Below, piece by piece: positions 1 to 11,400 of a DNA stretch of 64,000 bases (positions are counted from its first letter, which is position 1; every line of letters begins with the position of its first letter). The notes beneath the pieces are model-generated. The model had not been told where the DNA came from and ran no database searches. It was given only the letters and a program-made list of their open reading frames with translations. The DNA comes from Colias croceus. Its lineage: Eukaryota; Arthropoda; Insecta; Lepidoptera; Pieridae. The stretch spans positions 6,091,001-6,155,000 of the forward strand of contig NC_059552.1 in the NCBI RefSeq assembly GCF_905220415.1, in the 5' to 3' direction. The position numbers and the translations under genes were made by a program.

Positions 1-899
1 ACCCATTTAAAATTAAGTTCAGTTGTTTTTGAGTTATTTCTTCTATACCTAAGCACATGATTGTAAAATTCCTTGGAATTAAATTACTTAATACAAATTC
101 TGACTTTGCACTTTATGATATTGATAAATCAATTACGTATTTACTTTTTAATCCAGGAGCACGATTTGTGTACTTTCTAAAATGACGGCTTTTTAAAAAA
201 AAAAAAAAATACTAAGTAGGTATATATTTGAAAACATCATTATATTTATTTCGCCTTTTTATTTATGAATTTGCTTATAGTTTATACATACTTCAAATAA
301 ATTTTACTATTAATAAAACTATATAACATTAGGCAGTCAATATGAATGTAGGTACCTCTGGTAATCTTAATGTAACTTCTTAACATTGATATCAAGAGTA
401 AGTATAACAAGTACTTTCATAACAATAACAAAGTAATGCCGACCACAGGGGCAATAAATGAGATTTGATTTGAGAGGTCACCACGTAAGTGCATTGACTG
501 TCGTGACCAGTCTTATAACAGCTTTAAATAAAAATAGTATCACGGAGTGACATCTCGTACACGCCAGATATGCGCCAGATCAATACGCGTCTTAATATTT
601 CTCACACGTGTGCTCGCTCACAAAATATCTACCAATACCTACAAATATTATATTTTCAAACATTAGGTATTACATAGGTATTAGGTACTTAATCTTATAA
701 AAATTAGGCTTTACAATAATTCTTTAGCAAAATAATATGGTATTAAACATTTGTCGTGCCAATAATTTGGCGATATCTAGGTAATTATATAGTACATAAG
801 TTACTTATTTAATAATTCATAATATCACTTAAATGCAGAATATAATGTAACGATTAAATTAAATTTAAGTAACAGTTTAATTTGGCACAATTTTAACAG
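1..899. other. Intergenic DNA downstream of Klf
   Basis: AT-rich, with a 14-base A run near 196. I see no gene, structured RNA or clear transposon end. Confidence 0.6.
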
Positions 900-905
900 T
901 TTATT
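900..905 (-). terminator. Candidate polyadenylation signal of the Klf gene
   Basis: AATAAA on the minus strand, 61 bases after the TGA stop. An ATTAAA variant also lies at about 808-813. If used, the 3' UTR would be very short. Confidence 0.45.
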
Positions 906-966
906 CACTATAGTTGTACCTACGTTCTGAACAGATTCACATTGGCACAAACAGAAAAATAGAATG

Positions 967-1803
967 TCAGATAAGTCGACGCCGTTGGCTATGTGAGGAC
1001 GCTCGCTTGGCAGCAGCGGCTGCAGCGGCCGCGCGTCTCGCGTGCACGCGGCCGTGCTTAGCGAGATGATCGGAACGCGCAAATCTCTTCCCACATTCAC
1101 TGCACCTGTAGGGCTTGTCACCAGAATGGCTTCGTCGGTGTCGCGCGAGCTCATCTGATCGCGCGAATCGCCAACTGCACCCTCCCCACGTGCACTTGTA
1201 AGGTTTTTCACCGCTGTGTCTTCGCAAATGTGCTCGAACGTGGGAGGCTTTCGCGTACAACTTGCCGCACTCCACTACCGGGCACCGAAACGCACCTAGA
1301 ACTGGACAAAACGTAGGCTCTCCCCATGATTGTACTTTTGTTTCTTCAACGATATTGCTTACATTTTGATTATCACTTTCGTCTTTAGGAAATTGATCGT
1401 CAATGCGTAGATTAGCCGCGTGAGATGTGTCCAAGTCAATACCGAGCACCGAAAGACGATCCAAATTAGCTTCTGCTTCGCTTTGTTGCGTATCACACGA
1501 TTTGTCACTACTCAATGCTTCTAAGAGATATTCGTCGAAGTCGATACTTTTATCTAAATCCGCAAAGTCGAATAGAACTGGTGAGTTTTCTTCCAAGTTA
1601 TTGTTTCGGTTGGAATCATTGAGCCCGCTCACGAAAGCATCACAATGAAAATCGAGATCATTAAATGACCAATCATCAACTTCCGTACTAATCGGTGAAG
1701 GCAGTTCGAAGTGTATAAGGCTTTCGGCCGGCGAATATTCGAAAAGTAGTTGATCGTTGAGTAGGGGGTCCTCAAAAAGCAGACCGCTGTCCTCCCGGTA
1801 CAT
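967..1803 (-). CDS. Kruppel-like C2H2 zinc-finger transcription factor, KLF15-like
   Basis: 278 residues in one exon. Three C-terminal C2H2 fingers have the Sp/KLF spacing: C174-C179-H192-H196, C204-C209-H222-H226 and C234-C237-H250-H254, with linkers HSGEKPY and HSGDKPY. KLF proteins bind GC/CACC boxes. Finger-two residues RSDELARHRRSHSG and the HSG second linker are closest to KLF15 (fly Klf15/Bteb2), so I favour that ortholog over other Sp/KLF members. The N-terminal half is acidic (for example LFDFADLDKSIDFDEYLLEAL at about 77-97, abbreviated here), suitable for transactivation. The tail after finger three is unusual: eight alanines, then an Arg-rich end at 278. The ATG at 1803 lies seven bases after a TTTCAG acceptor, so this is probably the last exon, behind a 5' UTR intron. 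Confidence 0.85.
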   Translation of the reverse strand: MYREDSGLLFEDPLLNDQLLFEYSPAESLIHFELPSPISTEVDDWSFNDLDFHCDAFVSGLNDSNRNNNLEENSPVLFDFADLDKSIDFDEYLLEALSSDKSCDTQQSEAEANLDRLSVLGIDLDTSHAANLRIDDQFPKDESDNQNVSNIVEETKVQSWGEPTFCPVLGAFRCPVVECGKLYAKASHVRAHLRRHSGEKPYKCTWGGCSWRFARSDELARHRRSHSGDKPYRCSECGKRFARSDHLAKHGRVHARRAAAAAAAAKRASSHSQRRRLI

Positions 1804-2200
1804 TATGATTCTGAAATTAAAAAAAGATTAGTAAACAAAGTATTAATATTAAACATAATGAATAAAAGTAATGTTAAGTGATGCTCACTAGATAAGTTCC
1901 GTTATTATTCCATAGAAAACGAGTATTTTAATTCGAAAAGGAAATGTGTCCGGATGAGCTGATGGCCAGCGCGTACGGCGCGTGTTGTGTATGGAGTGAG
2001 CGTGGCTGTGAGTGCGCCGGACACCGCGACGGACGCGCGATAACAACGATCGCGATAATCGCCCAACAGCTCGTGTACGCACTGCTAAGGATCGCTCTAA
2101 AATAACAAGCACTAACAATGCTTTCAATCTCAGCCAGCGATACCCAATTACATAGTTGCGTGGATGGAGACTTTAACATTTTTCTCCCGATCACTTTAAC
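1804..2200 (-). other. Klf 5' UTR intron and candidate first exon or promoter
   Basis: The bases before the start read as a splice acceptor (TTTAATTTCAG, AG at 1811-1812), implying an upstream non-coding exon. A GC-rich patch at about 1935-2060 stands out from AT-rich flanks and may be that exon or the promoter. A weak donor-like A|GTGAGC occurs at about 1888. Short open frames here look like chance. Confidence 0.4.
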
Positions 2201-2956
2201 GTCTATTTACTGCGCACTAAAACAGATAAATGCATGCAAACGTTAATCAATTAACAATGCTGTTTATTGAACATTACGATATATGGATCATTCACTTTCT
2301 TTGCTCTTATCAATTGTTTGCCCGACCTATCCCGACAGTTCTTTTACCTATGCGTGATACGAATAATTCTAGAAGGTATTTCATGTTTTCATTATGTAGT
2401 TTTTTTTTTTACTTTGAAGATAAGACATTATGTACTTTGAAGATAATAAAAACACTATTAAGAGATTTTCTAAATATTTTTTTAATTCCTGATTTGTTCT
2501 TCGTTACTAAGTAGTTAGGTACTCTACTCAGAAAATTTTTTTGTAAAATTTATTCCAAATAAAGATTTTTATAAAAGTATTTCCTATTTGTCTGGAAATT
2601 ATAAACCTACGCTCAAACGGGAGTCAGAGCGGAATCAGTATTTTTGCAATTGTTTGTTTCCCTTGATAAGTGATAATATTCCTCGGAAGTAATAAAGAGG
2701 AATCATTAATAAAAACCCATTACACGTTAGTTGGATAAATATGTGACTAATAATTACTATTCTCTTGTTTTTAAACGGATTTATTTAGCTTTAATTGTGT
2801 CTCTGTTGATCGATCAAATTACTTATGAATTTAATCTAAAAGGTACATAATATTATAAAGCCTTTATATTATGTATAATCATTTGTATTTATATATAAAT
2901 TAATTTTATTTTTAAAGCAAAAATATAACTCCAATGCACCACAACCGTAAATGTTC

Positions 2957-3094
2957 GGGTTGTCTGGCAGAAATTGCTGACAGCGATACTGTGCAGCGTT
3001 AAGACCGCACTCTGTAACCGCTCTTATAATCTTATTTTGTAAATCTGTTATTACTTATTAGTGTGCAATAGAGAATTTGTCATTTAATCATTCA
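2957..3094 (+). mobile_element. 3' end remnant of a LINE retrotransposon
   Basis: It begins GGGTTGTCTGGCAGAAATTG, continues with a TTAAGACCGC element and ends with a GTGCAATAGAGAATTTGTCA-like signal followed by ATTCA. I recognise this layout as a common LINE 3' tail in Lepidoptera. Only the 3' end remains, with no reverse transcriptase. The family was not assigned. Confidence 0.6.
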
Positions 3095-3132
3095 AAGTTT
3101 TAGTGTCTAAGTGTACTTAGGTATGTGTATGT

Positions 3133-3305
3133 ATGTTTGTTACTCTTTCATGTAAATACTACTGAACCTATTACAATGCAATTTAGCACACATATAAGTT
3201 GGATTAACACATAGGATAGGTGTTAACATGGAAATCGCACGGGAACGGCAACTATGCGGGTTTTTTCTTTAAAAACGCTGGCGAAGCCTCGGCCGGAAAG
3301 CTAGT
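3133..3305 (-). repeat. Dispersed lepidopteran repeat, copy A
   Basis: In reverse complement it starts ACTAGCTTTCCGGCC, contains CGTGCGATTTCC, TAGGTTCAGTAGTATTTACA and GAAAGAGTAACAAAC. It shares these blocks with the repeats at 6596 and 9263. Non-coding; probably the tail of a non-LTR element or a SINE-like derivative. Confidence 0.65.
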
Positions 3306-3448
3306 GACGCAAATAAAAAAAAATGATATCTAATAATTTTGCGTCATTCTTTTCCGTTATCTGTGGTGTGAATTGTGTTTAAAAGTAGATTGATGTTGTT
3401 TCCACTTATGTAAGGATATTTAACTTTTTATTATGTTTTTATTTATGT

Positions 3449-3533
3449 TTATAAGCTTATACCCATATGTTCAATAAAAATTATTGAACATATATGGGTA
3501 TAAACTTAAAATAGTAATAATTATTATTACTAT
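3449..3533. repeat. Hairpin (inverted repeat) plus adjacent palindrome
   Basis: Arms of about 29 bases at 3449-3477 and 3481-3511 (TTATACCCATATGTTCAATA against its complement, with a 2-base insertion), loop 3 bases. A second AT-only palindrome at 3513-3533 (TAGTAATAAT/ATTATTACTA) abuts it. No open frame or recognisable transposon end. Confidence 0.7.
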
Positions 3534-3617
3534 TTGCCTAATGATCCATCATTGCACGAGTCAATAAGAGATTATTAGTTCTTTTTCTTCATTTTAATAA
3601 GGTTTTTGTACCGGTCG

Positions 3618-3674
3618 GTACGAAGGTGGCCTGTGTCCCAGCTGTAGGATGTTTATGGACTGATGATGATGGTG
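3618..3674 (+). mobile_element. 3' tail remnant of a non-LTR retrotransposon (RTE-like)
   Basis: CGAAGGTGGCCTGTGTCCCA, then GCTGTAGGATG, GGACTGATGATGATGG. This string with its (TGA)n tail is a very frequent LINE 3' end in Lepidoptera. Only about 57 bases are kept. Confidence 0.6.
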
Positions 3675-4638
3675 AAATACAACAGCTACACTAGCAGGAA
3701 CACATAGCGCTACTTACGTACCCACCTGGGCAAAAAATAGCCTTTTGGACAAATTCCGTTATAATCAATATAAAATCCGTATAGATAATCTATCTGTGTT
3801 CCAAATAATTAATTTCATATAGATCCGATGAACTGTCTTTGTATCATGTATGAAAGAATAATAAACGTAGGTACCTGCGAGCAGTGCGAGGTGTATGTAC
3901 TATGTAGAGATATTTGCGATTTTAATGAAACTGCCAAGCTCTACAGCTCTACAAGCATATTTTGTTACTTGCCCAACATTTTGGACGGCATCTACAGTCA
4001 ATCATTTATCAAAATATGGATTACGTAGTGTGTAGTAGTAGTGTAAAGTGAAGTAGACTAAATAAGCTTTTTTAATATGTGCTGCTTGAATGTATTTTAA
4101 GTAGTAAGTACCTAAGTAAGTATGTACATAATATATTATAGTAGTAGTAATAGTATACGCTAGTTTTTTTTTGTTTAAACGCACAAATCCTGGAAGCTAG
4201 GTACCTACTAGGCCGATTTTATGCAAAATAATGTATTGAATGCTGGAGCCACGCGTGTAATTTTATGCTTATAGGTACATGGCATATGCCACATCAAATA
4301 TTATAATGGTCATAACTTTTAGTCAGCTTTCTTCTTTCTAATTGTTTTAGGGACATTATTATTTATTACCTATACTTATTTCATATTGGAAGAACCTGAA
4401 CTCTTACATGTATTTCCCAAACATTTTTATAGTTGTTATAGATTTAAATTTTAAATGAACATACACATAGAACAACGATGTAAGATATACTTTCATTAAC
4501 ACATATTATGTAGTACCTATATCTACTGAAATAATTTCTGAAAAAAGAAAAGACTTGGAAATAAAAAATCAATCTGAAAACATCCCAATCTTTATTTTTT
4601 TTTTCCCGCTAAAAACACGTACATTATAATATGACGTG

Positions 4639-4764
4639 TCACACAGGAATGTAGTGCGCGTCGTTCCACGGGGCGCAGGCCGATTGCCGTCTAGCCGGAG
4701 CGGCGCTATCGGCGACAGTGGCTGGCACCGCCAACATCTGGTGCTCTACTCGTGCCGGCTCCGG
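4639..4764 (-). other. GC-rich patch with minus-strand open frame, possible terminal exon
   Basis: GC content jumps well above the AT-rich flanks over about 130 bases. One minus-strand frame is open from 4764 to a TGA at 4639, ending WNDAHYIPV. Another frame, entering after a possible acceptor ATGCAG near 4768, gives RAPDVGGASHCRR and stops at 4706. The acceptor has no good pyrimidine tract and no upstream exon was found. It could equally be regulatory DNA. Confidence 0.25.
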
Positions 4765-5174
4765 TTACTGCATACGTTTCAATTTATATCTGCGTAGTAA
4801 CATTGGGAAGAAAGTGTGGTTGGCTGTTTTTGAGTGTAGGATTCAGGTGGCTAAAGTTAAGATTTGACTTAGGTACTGTAAACGTAATTTTTATGTTACT
4901 CAGTGACACAATTTGATCCTAATGTTCTTGTGAACAAAGTCTACTACTCTACTCCCAAGTCCCACATAAGAAGTGGAATTTAATTCTAACTTTTCATGAC
5001 TTTCACTGTGCATTTTTAAATATTTTGTTTCAATGCGTGTTTAAAATGTTTATCATGAAAATCATTTTTTTTAATACATAATGAAAAATGAAAATAATTA
5101 AGTGTAAAATATAATGTATTCTAAAATGTACACGTTTGATGTTGTTCCACGTGCATTCAATATCGATAAAGAAT

Positions 5175-5420
5175 TCATCCTAATAAAGCAATTACGATAA
5201 ATAAGGCGTCGATCTTCCGAGCCACTTGTAGATACGTAACAGCCGCTGAGCCGCACGTAACAAACGCACATAATATAATAAGCGATAACACTCGGAGACT
5301 GGCACCGCCAGCGTCTGTCGGGACCCGCACTGTATTGTAATCATTACTGTTTTTCCTATAATACTCGTGGAAAATACCTACGCAACAAACAACGAGCGAT
5401 AGTTCCCTGAATTCATGCAA
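5175..5420 (-). CDS. Small hypothetical membrane-segment ORF, possibly an exon
   Basis: 81-residue minus-strand ORF. It has a strongly hydrophobic segment at about residues 44-64 (VLSLIILCAFVTCGSAAVTY) and a second at 70-81 ending IVIALLG, followed by TGA. Two acceptor-like sites lie inside it (GTTGCGTAG near 5385, ACAATACAG near 5331), so the real unit could be a 3' exon. It shares D-A/V-GGAS coding DNA with the patch at 4706-4768. I do not recognise the protein. It may be chance. Confidence 0.25.
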   Translation of the reverse strand: MHEFRELSLVVCCVGIFHEYYRKNSNDYNTVRVPTDAGGASLRVLSLIILCAFVTCGSAAVTYLQVARKIDALFIVIALLG

Positions 5421-5793
5421 AACAAATAATATTATGATACTGTTTATATGGAGTTTTAATGAGAGCTATTATTCTCACTCGTGTGGTACGCGAGCACATG
5501 TATAAAGTTGCGTTGGTACAACGAACAAGTGTTTGCACTTTGTTGTAACTTATTGGCCCGCTGAGATGAGTGTTCGACAATAATTTTTCCAATTTGAGTA
5601 GAGAATAAATTAGTTTGTTTTGTTTGAATGCCCTTAACTCAGAAACTACTGTTTCGCTTTCAAAAAATTAGTTTATTGTCACATGGAAGCAGCTTGAAAC
5701 ACTCATTCATTAAAAAATGTAGAGTCTGTATAAAAGCTCATGGTGGCCACTTCGAACAACTTTAATACAATTTTATTGAATACAACGATTTTT

Positions 5794-5880
5794 TTCAAAT
5801 TCAAATTCAAATTCAAATTGTCTTTATTTGCTGAATGTAGTTACATATAGCTGAGGTACAAATTGTATAGGTGCTTAGAC
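5794..5880. repeat. TTCAAA-tandem repeat with conserved flank
   Basis: Four copies of TTCAAA (5794-5818), then TTGTCTTTATTTGCTGAATG, an arrangement typical of a dispersed lepidopteran element end. No coding content. Confidence 0.5.
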
Positions 5881-6595
5881 ATTCTGCTCGTAGTTGAGCG
5901 TGCAAATTATTTAAATTATAAATTACATTAAATAATATTACAAAATCAAATATCTTAAATTATCAATTACATTATACTATCATATTAATACATAATATTA
6001 CATAATATTTTCATAATCCATATTAATTAAATCAATATTTTCAAGTTAATTTAAAGTAACTACTTAATGCAAAAAGTTTTTGAATTTTTGTAATGAAGAA
6101 TAATAATAATTAGTAACGCTCTTTACATATTAGTAATTTCATGAGTATTTAATGCCTAAAATAGAGTGATAATTTGATGTCCCTCTAGACACAAAATTGT
6201 AGAATGTGCTAAAATATTTTCTCTACGCTGATGTGGTTATTGATAGGATTTCATGTGAGGAGGAATATGTAGATACGGGTTTCATTAGCAGGAACTCTTT
6301 TTATAATCAAATGATGTAGATATAAAGGTCTCCAATCCAGACATTGGACATCGGAACATGCAAGGCGTAATTATTTATTATAGATAACTGATATGTAATG
6401 ACGCGAGCAGTCCGGGCAAGCCGCATGCGGAAACCCAATAAATCCCCCGGGAATACAGAGAATAGATAAATAATGGGCTGTTTCAAATCTGTTTATGGCG
6501 TAGATAAGAAGCTCATTACTGCGCACATGGTGTTTGGGATAATTTGCAACATCGACTGGCCCGATAAGGGTGTTCGATTTCGGCCATTTATAATA

Positions 6596-6802
6596 TACTA
6601 GATTTCCGCCCGCGGCTTCGCCCGCGTTTGCAAAGGGGATCCGTGGGATTTCCGGGATAAAAACTATCCTATGTGATAATCCAAGTTACCCTCTATATGT
6701 GTGCTAAATTTCATTGTAATCGGTTCAGTAGTTTTTACGTGAAAGAGTAACAAACATCCATACATCCATACAAACTTTCGCATTTATAATATTAGTAGGA
6801 TT
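6596..6802 (+). repeat. Dispersed lepidopteran repeat, copy B
   Basis: ATACTAGATTTCCGCCCGCG, GCTTCGCCCGCG, GGGATAAAAACTATCCTATG, TAATCGGTTCAGTAG, then an end CGCATTTATAATATTAGTAG. Same family as 3133-3305 and 9263-9505 but in the opposite orientation. The AT-rich end is the usual 3' side. Confidence 0.75.
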
Positions 6803-8102
6803 TTGTCCGTCGTATATATTCGCCTTCTGATATGCAGGCATTCTGTCCATTGTACCTACATGGTGATTGATACAAACAACACATTTTGTGGGATAGGAAA
6901 TAGGTATGTCGTGTTAGGAAGATAGAGGTGATACAACTTACAACAGCTATGAACGTTACTATGACATGACTTTGGACACTGGAAACTTTACAGGAAGGTG
7001 TGGTAACTTACAAGTACATCAGAATGTCGTACTTTTGTTAAAGTATAATAAATACTCCGTTTAAATATAACAAGATAACAATTCCAATATTTGTGATTTA
7101 ATAGGAAATCTATATGAAACACCCAAGATAATTATAATACTTATACTACTAGGTATAACTCAAGATTGGCTGAACGGATTTTATCAACTTGTTTTACATA
7201 TCAATGATATTTTATGTGAATATCATTTAAATATTATCCTACTTAGGTGCGTTGTTGTGTTATTTAGTTACACTTTAGACTTCGAATTTGATATTGTGTA
7301 CGCCTAAAATATTCTGGGGATTACCAGGTCCCTGGGTTGAATCATTTCATGAAGGGCAATACAACGCTCATCTCCATCCGATAAAAACAGATTTCTTGAT
7401 TATTGTGTGTTTGTATAATGTAACTTACCACAATACCCTACTTATTTTTGCATTTCATACAACGGTGTTTTAAACTACTTCCCTGCCTGGGAACTACACA
7501 ACTAGGTACACATACATTTCCAATCTCTATTTCTCATAATATTATCTCCTCTGTTATCATATTAAATATGACTATTCAAAAGTGCTTTTAGAAAAGTCTA
7601 ATTGAATAAATAAATGTTTGAGTTTGAGGTTTATTTTACCGAATTATCATGTTGATTGTATAAATTTAAAGATCAATTTACATCGCATTCATGACCCTAT
7701 GTCCCTAAACTATAAAAGCTGCAGGTCCTTTGGCTTAGCGGAACATAGTATGGTTATTACTGTCAAATCTTGCATTTTGTATAAATAAATTACTTTTTTT
7801 AATAATTAATCTCATCAAAAATATATTTAGCGAAACATCATACAAATTCTTCTCCTTGAATGTAATGAAGGGTATAGTGATGCTATATATGTATAATATA
7901 TGTTATATGTACTTAGATGTCCTATGTACAACTTGTAAAATAACTAAGCTTATGACAGAGATTAAATACTTTTAAACCTTTAAATTCGTACACATCAGAT
8001 TGAAATAGGATTTACTATATTGCTAGAGTGAGTGTAAAGACGTTTTAAGTGAAATATATCGAGGAAGGAAAAGAAAACAAATAAATAATTTGCGCATATC
8101 TT

Positions 8103-8365
8103 TTTAATACGAGCATTTTACAACAATATTGAAACGAAATCATCATTTTGAGATCTGCTGCCAACATACACTACGGGCGCTCAACAAATAAACATAAACC
8201 GCGCACACTAAATCTATATAAACAAGTCGCATAAGTACATACAGGCTCCCAATTATATCTATACACTAAAGCTATATCACCACGTTTCACTCGTCGTTCG
8301 CGGAACGTTCACTCACTCACTTGTTGATCTGTTTTGTTCGTTTGTTGTAGTGTCTGTTTGTCACG
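8103..8365 (-). other. gro: groucho 3' UTR (end uncertain)
   Basis: No AATAAA occurs on the minus strand in the first 300 bases after the stop. The nearest recognisable signal is a variant ATTAAA at 8103-8108, about 260 bases downstream. A canonical AATAAA appears only at 7630-7635. The true transcript end needs RNA data. Confidence 0.35.
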
Positions 8366-8473
8366 TTAATAGATCACTTCGTACACTGTGGCTTTCTTGT
8401 CGCCAGAGCCCGTCACTATGTATTTGTCGTCCGATGAGATGTCACAACTTAGCACCGATGATGATTCCTTTGA
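8366..8473 (-). CDS. gro: groucho coding exon 16 (last WD40 blade and stop)
   Basis: It encodes residues 677-711, SKESSSVLSCDISSDDKY, IVTGSGDKKATVYEVIY, then TAA at 8366-8368. The terminal VYEVIY is shared by fly and vertebrate members. Acceptor TTACAG. Confidence 0.98.
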   Translation of the reverse strand, partial: SKESSSVLSCDISSDDKYIVTGSGDKKATVYEVIY

Positions 8474-11400
8474 CTGTAACAAAATAAAATAGGTTACAAA
8501 TGACTGCAAAACTAAATATTACTCAGTTAATAGCAAATTCCATAAAGAGTTTCGCATTCAAAAGTTTACAATTCTTATTTAATTGTTAACATGTAATTGC
8601 TATAAATTTTCTAAAGAAAAAAGTAGAATAGGTTAATGTACCTACTCATTGTTGTAATAATAAGTAATATATCTAATAAAATAATGTTTCTGTAGAATAC
8701 AGTTAATCAAATAGTACTATAATGGCATTTAAATATAATATTATGTGCTTGTTAGATATCGATAATTAATAATTAATTAAAGTTCAGTAACCGCATACAT
8801 TTGACCTTATTTGTATAATTAAAATATATCAGGCGATCAACGTTTTTATTATTGTTTCGTAAATAAAACATCTGTGACCTTGTAACTTTGTTTTTAATTG
8901 TAATAGAATGGAACTTTCTGTTACATAAATGTGTTTATGTAGATAATGTTTTCTAAAATATTTTTATGTGATATAAGTCAAGAATATACCTAATCTCAAC
9001 TTAATTAATTTCCTTTTACCTTTTTGAATAATTAAAAAGTGCGTAATTCAAAGCTAAACTTTTTATACTATGCGTGCTTATTGATAACCTATGAGTCTGT
9101 GACCTATTGTTGTATTAAATGGTTTGAAAACAGCAATTTGGGTACCCTATACAAACACACTAAAACATTCGTTCAATCATTCATTCACTCCCATGCAAAT
9201 GGAGCAACTTATCGGATATGACCACGTAGAGAACCTCCACAATATTTTCTCCACATCCATATCCATACTAATATTATAAATGCGAAAGTAACTCTGTCTG
9301 TCTGTCTGTTACTCAATCACGCCTTAACTACTGAACCAATTTGCATGAAATTTGGTATAGAGATATTTTGATACCCGAGAAAGGACATAGGCTACTTTTT
9401 ACTCCGGGAAATAGGATAGATTTTATCCCGGAAATCCCACGGGAACGGAAACTTTACGGGTTTTTCTTTGACTGCGCGGGCGATGCTGCGGGTGGAAAGC
9501 TAGTAGTCCATATACACACAAATCATTCATTCACTCATTACCTGGAATATGCTAGCGCCGTAGGGCGTGCGCCACGCGTTGAGCAGGTTGTCCTTGCCGG
9601 TGGACACGAACCACTTGCCGCACGACGCGAACCGCAGCGACAGCACGCACGACTCGTGCAAGTGGAGCTGGTACTTGTCCGGTTTCACTGCGTGGAGCAC
9701 TTCCACGTTGCTGTTCTCCATGCCCACGGCTAGCCATTCGCCTGTGGAAGGAATTATTGTTTGAGATTAGGAAGAGATTTTTGAGATTGTAGACTATATT
9801 TGTAGTTACTGTACTGACTATGTTTCTACTATGTTCTATAGTGCTGTTTAATTTATATAGTTCACTTCATTCTAATGTAAAGAAGATACTTGTGGTAAAT
9901 CAAATCAATTTTGTTTTTTGTTGCACTTAGTATCTATACTAATTAACGTTTAAAAACACATAATATATAAAAAAATTCTAGATAAAATTGTTACACCGAA
10001 GTTTTTTTTAGTAAAAAGTAGGAAAATCTTAAAACTCACCAGTTGGACAATATCCTAATGAGAAGATTTGTGAACTAAAGTCGTGTTGTTGTAATTGCCT
10101 GCCTTCTCTTAGATCCCACGACCTGTAAGTATCACAGAATTATTTATAGTTTACATTAAAATTAAAACAATGTGCATTGTTAAAAAATATGAAAATAATC
10201 TTACATTTTGTGGAATTACTACCATTATAGGTTATTATATAAATCTAATGAATTAGCATAAAATACAGCATGTAAGCGATTTTGATCTTATATGGCACTG
10301 TGGTGCACGGCTTACAAAACGATTCAAAGCGCTTTTAAAAGAAGACCAGTCAAAAAATATATGATTATACATACCTAACAGTATTATCAAGTCCTCCCGT
10401 CCACAGCTTAGTACCATCAGCTGATATGTCGATACACGAAGCGCCATCTGTATGGCCTTGGAATTGTCGCACCAGGGTTTGATTGTGGAGGTCCCATACT
10501 GCGATGTTGCCGTCTGAACAACAGCTGAAGCAGACCTGGAAAAAATTGTTATAGGTTAGAGAAGAGTTGGTCAAAATGGTATTTGTCATTTTGATTTTAA
10601 TATACGTTTGTTAGAAGAACGCTGTACTCTTTCGTGGCATTGGGGATTATAGGTCAATAGCTGTTTTGTCAGCTGTGTTGTATAATGTACCTACACGTAT
10701 GTGTTCATTTTAACTTGTTTAATTAATTAAACTCAATAACAGTTGTACTGGTTGTTGCAATCTTCAATAAATTTTCAATGAAATTCATGGGGCGATTAAT
10801 TCACAATGGTGCAATAAACAAAAATTATTTTTAAGCTATTGCATAGCTTCTATCGCGGGCCTTGAGCGCGGGGACCGAATCGAGAAATTCCGTAACGAAA
10901 AAACCTCGCGCTCTTTACCGCGGGATTCCCCGAGTGCCACATGTCGTTTTTATTATCTGATAAACCATGTGCGTGCGAAATCTAGTCGTACTTAGAACAA
11001 AATGAGCGTTTTCATTGAAGTACAGATACAGAGTGGTGGTTCCTTCAAACGTACAGTACGAACGCTTCTACGACGTTAAATATTATAATGTATTCTTTGA
11101 GACTTATTTTAGAACTAAGTTTTATATATGAAAGGTAAATGTGTACTATGACTTACTTTAGAATCAGGACTGATAGCCAGCGCATAACAAGCCGGCGCGG
11201 AAGACGTGAGTTCCGCTTTGATCCTCGGCGTGGGTGAGGCGAGGTCCCATATCGACAGGTTGGAGGCTTCGCCCCCCACTATGAGTGTACGCCCGTCCGG
11301 TAGTAGCTTCACTGATCTGATGTAGTTATCCCTTTGCTGAAAAGATGGAGAAATATATGATTACTGTGTCTTGGTAAGTGTTGAATTTTGTGAAAAATAA

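Larger units (their letters stand above)
2201..8102. other. Intergenic region between Klf and groucho, rich in repeat remnants
   Basis: About 6 kb without a firmly supported gene. It holds at least five recognisable dispersed-repeat remnants (2957, 3133, 3618, 5794, 6596), one strong hairpin (3449-3510) and two GC-rich minus-strand patches (4639-4764 and 5175-5420), listed separately. The rest is AT-rich and unremarkable. Confidence 0.6.

Noticed and set aside
825..1211. 128-codon minus-strand frame overlapping the Klf finger region
   Set aside because: It is the shadow of the zinc-finger coding region in another frame; the real frame has three complete C2H2 fingers.
9341..9733. 130-codon plus-strand frame
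   Set aside because: It joins a dispersed repeat to the antisense of groucho exon 15, whose sense strand is nearly identical to known Groucho.
9865..9890. Resemblance to the miR-1 mature sequence (AATGTAAAGAAG)
   Set aside because: Only part of the mature sequence matches, and no pairing arm is visible beside it.
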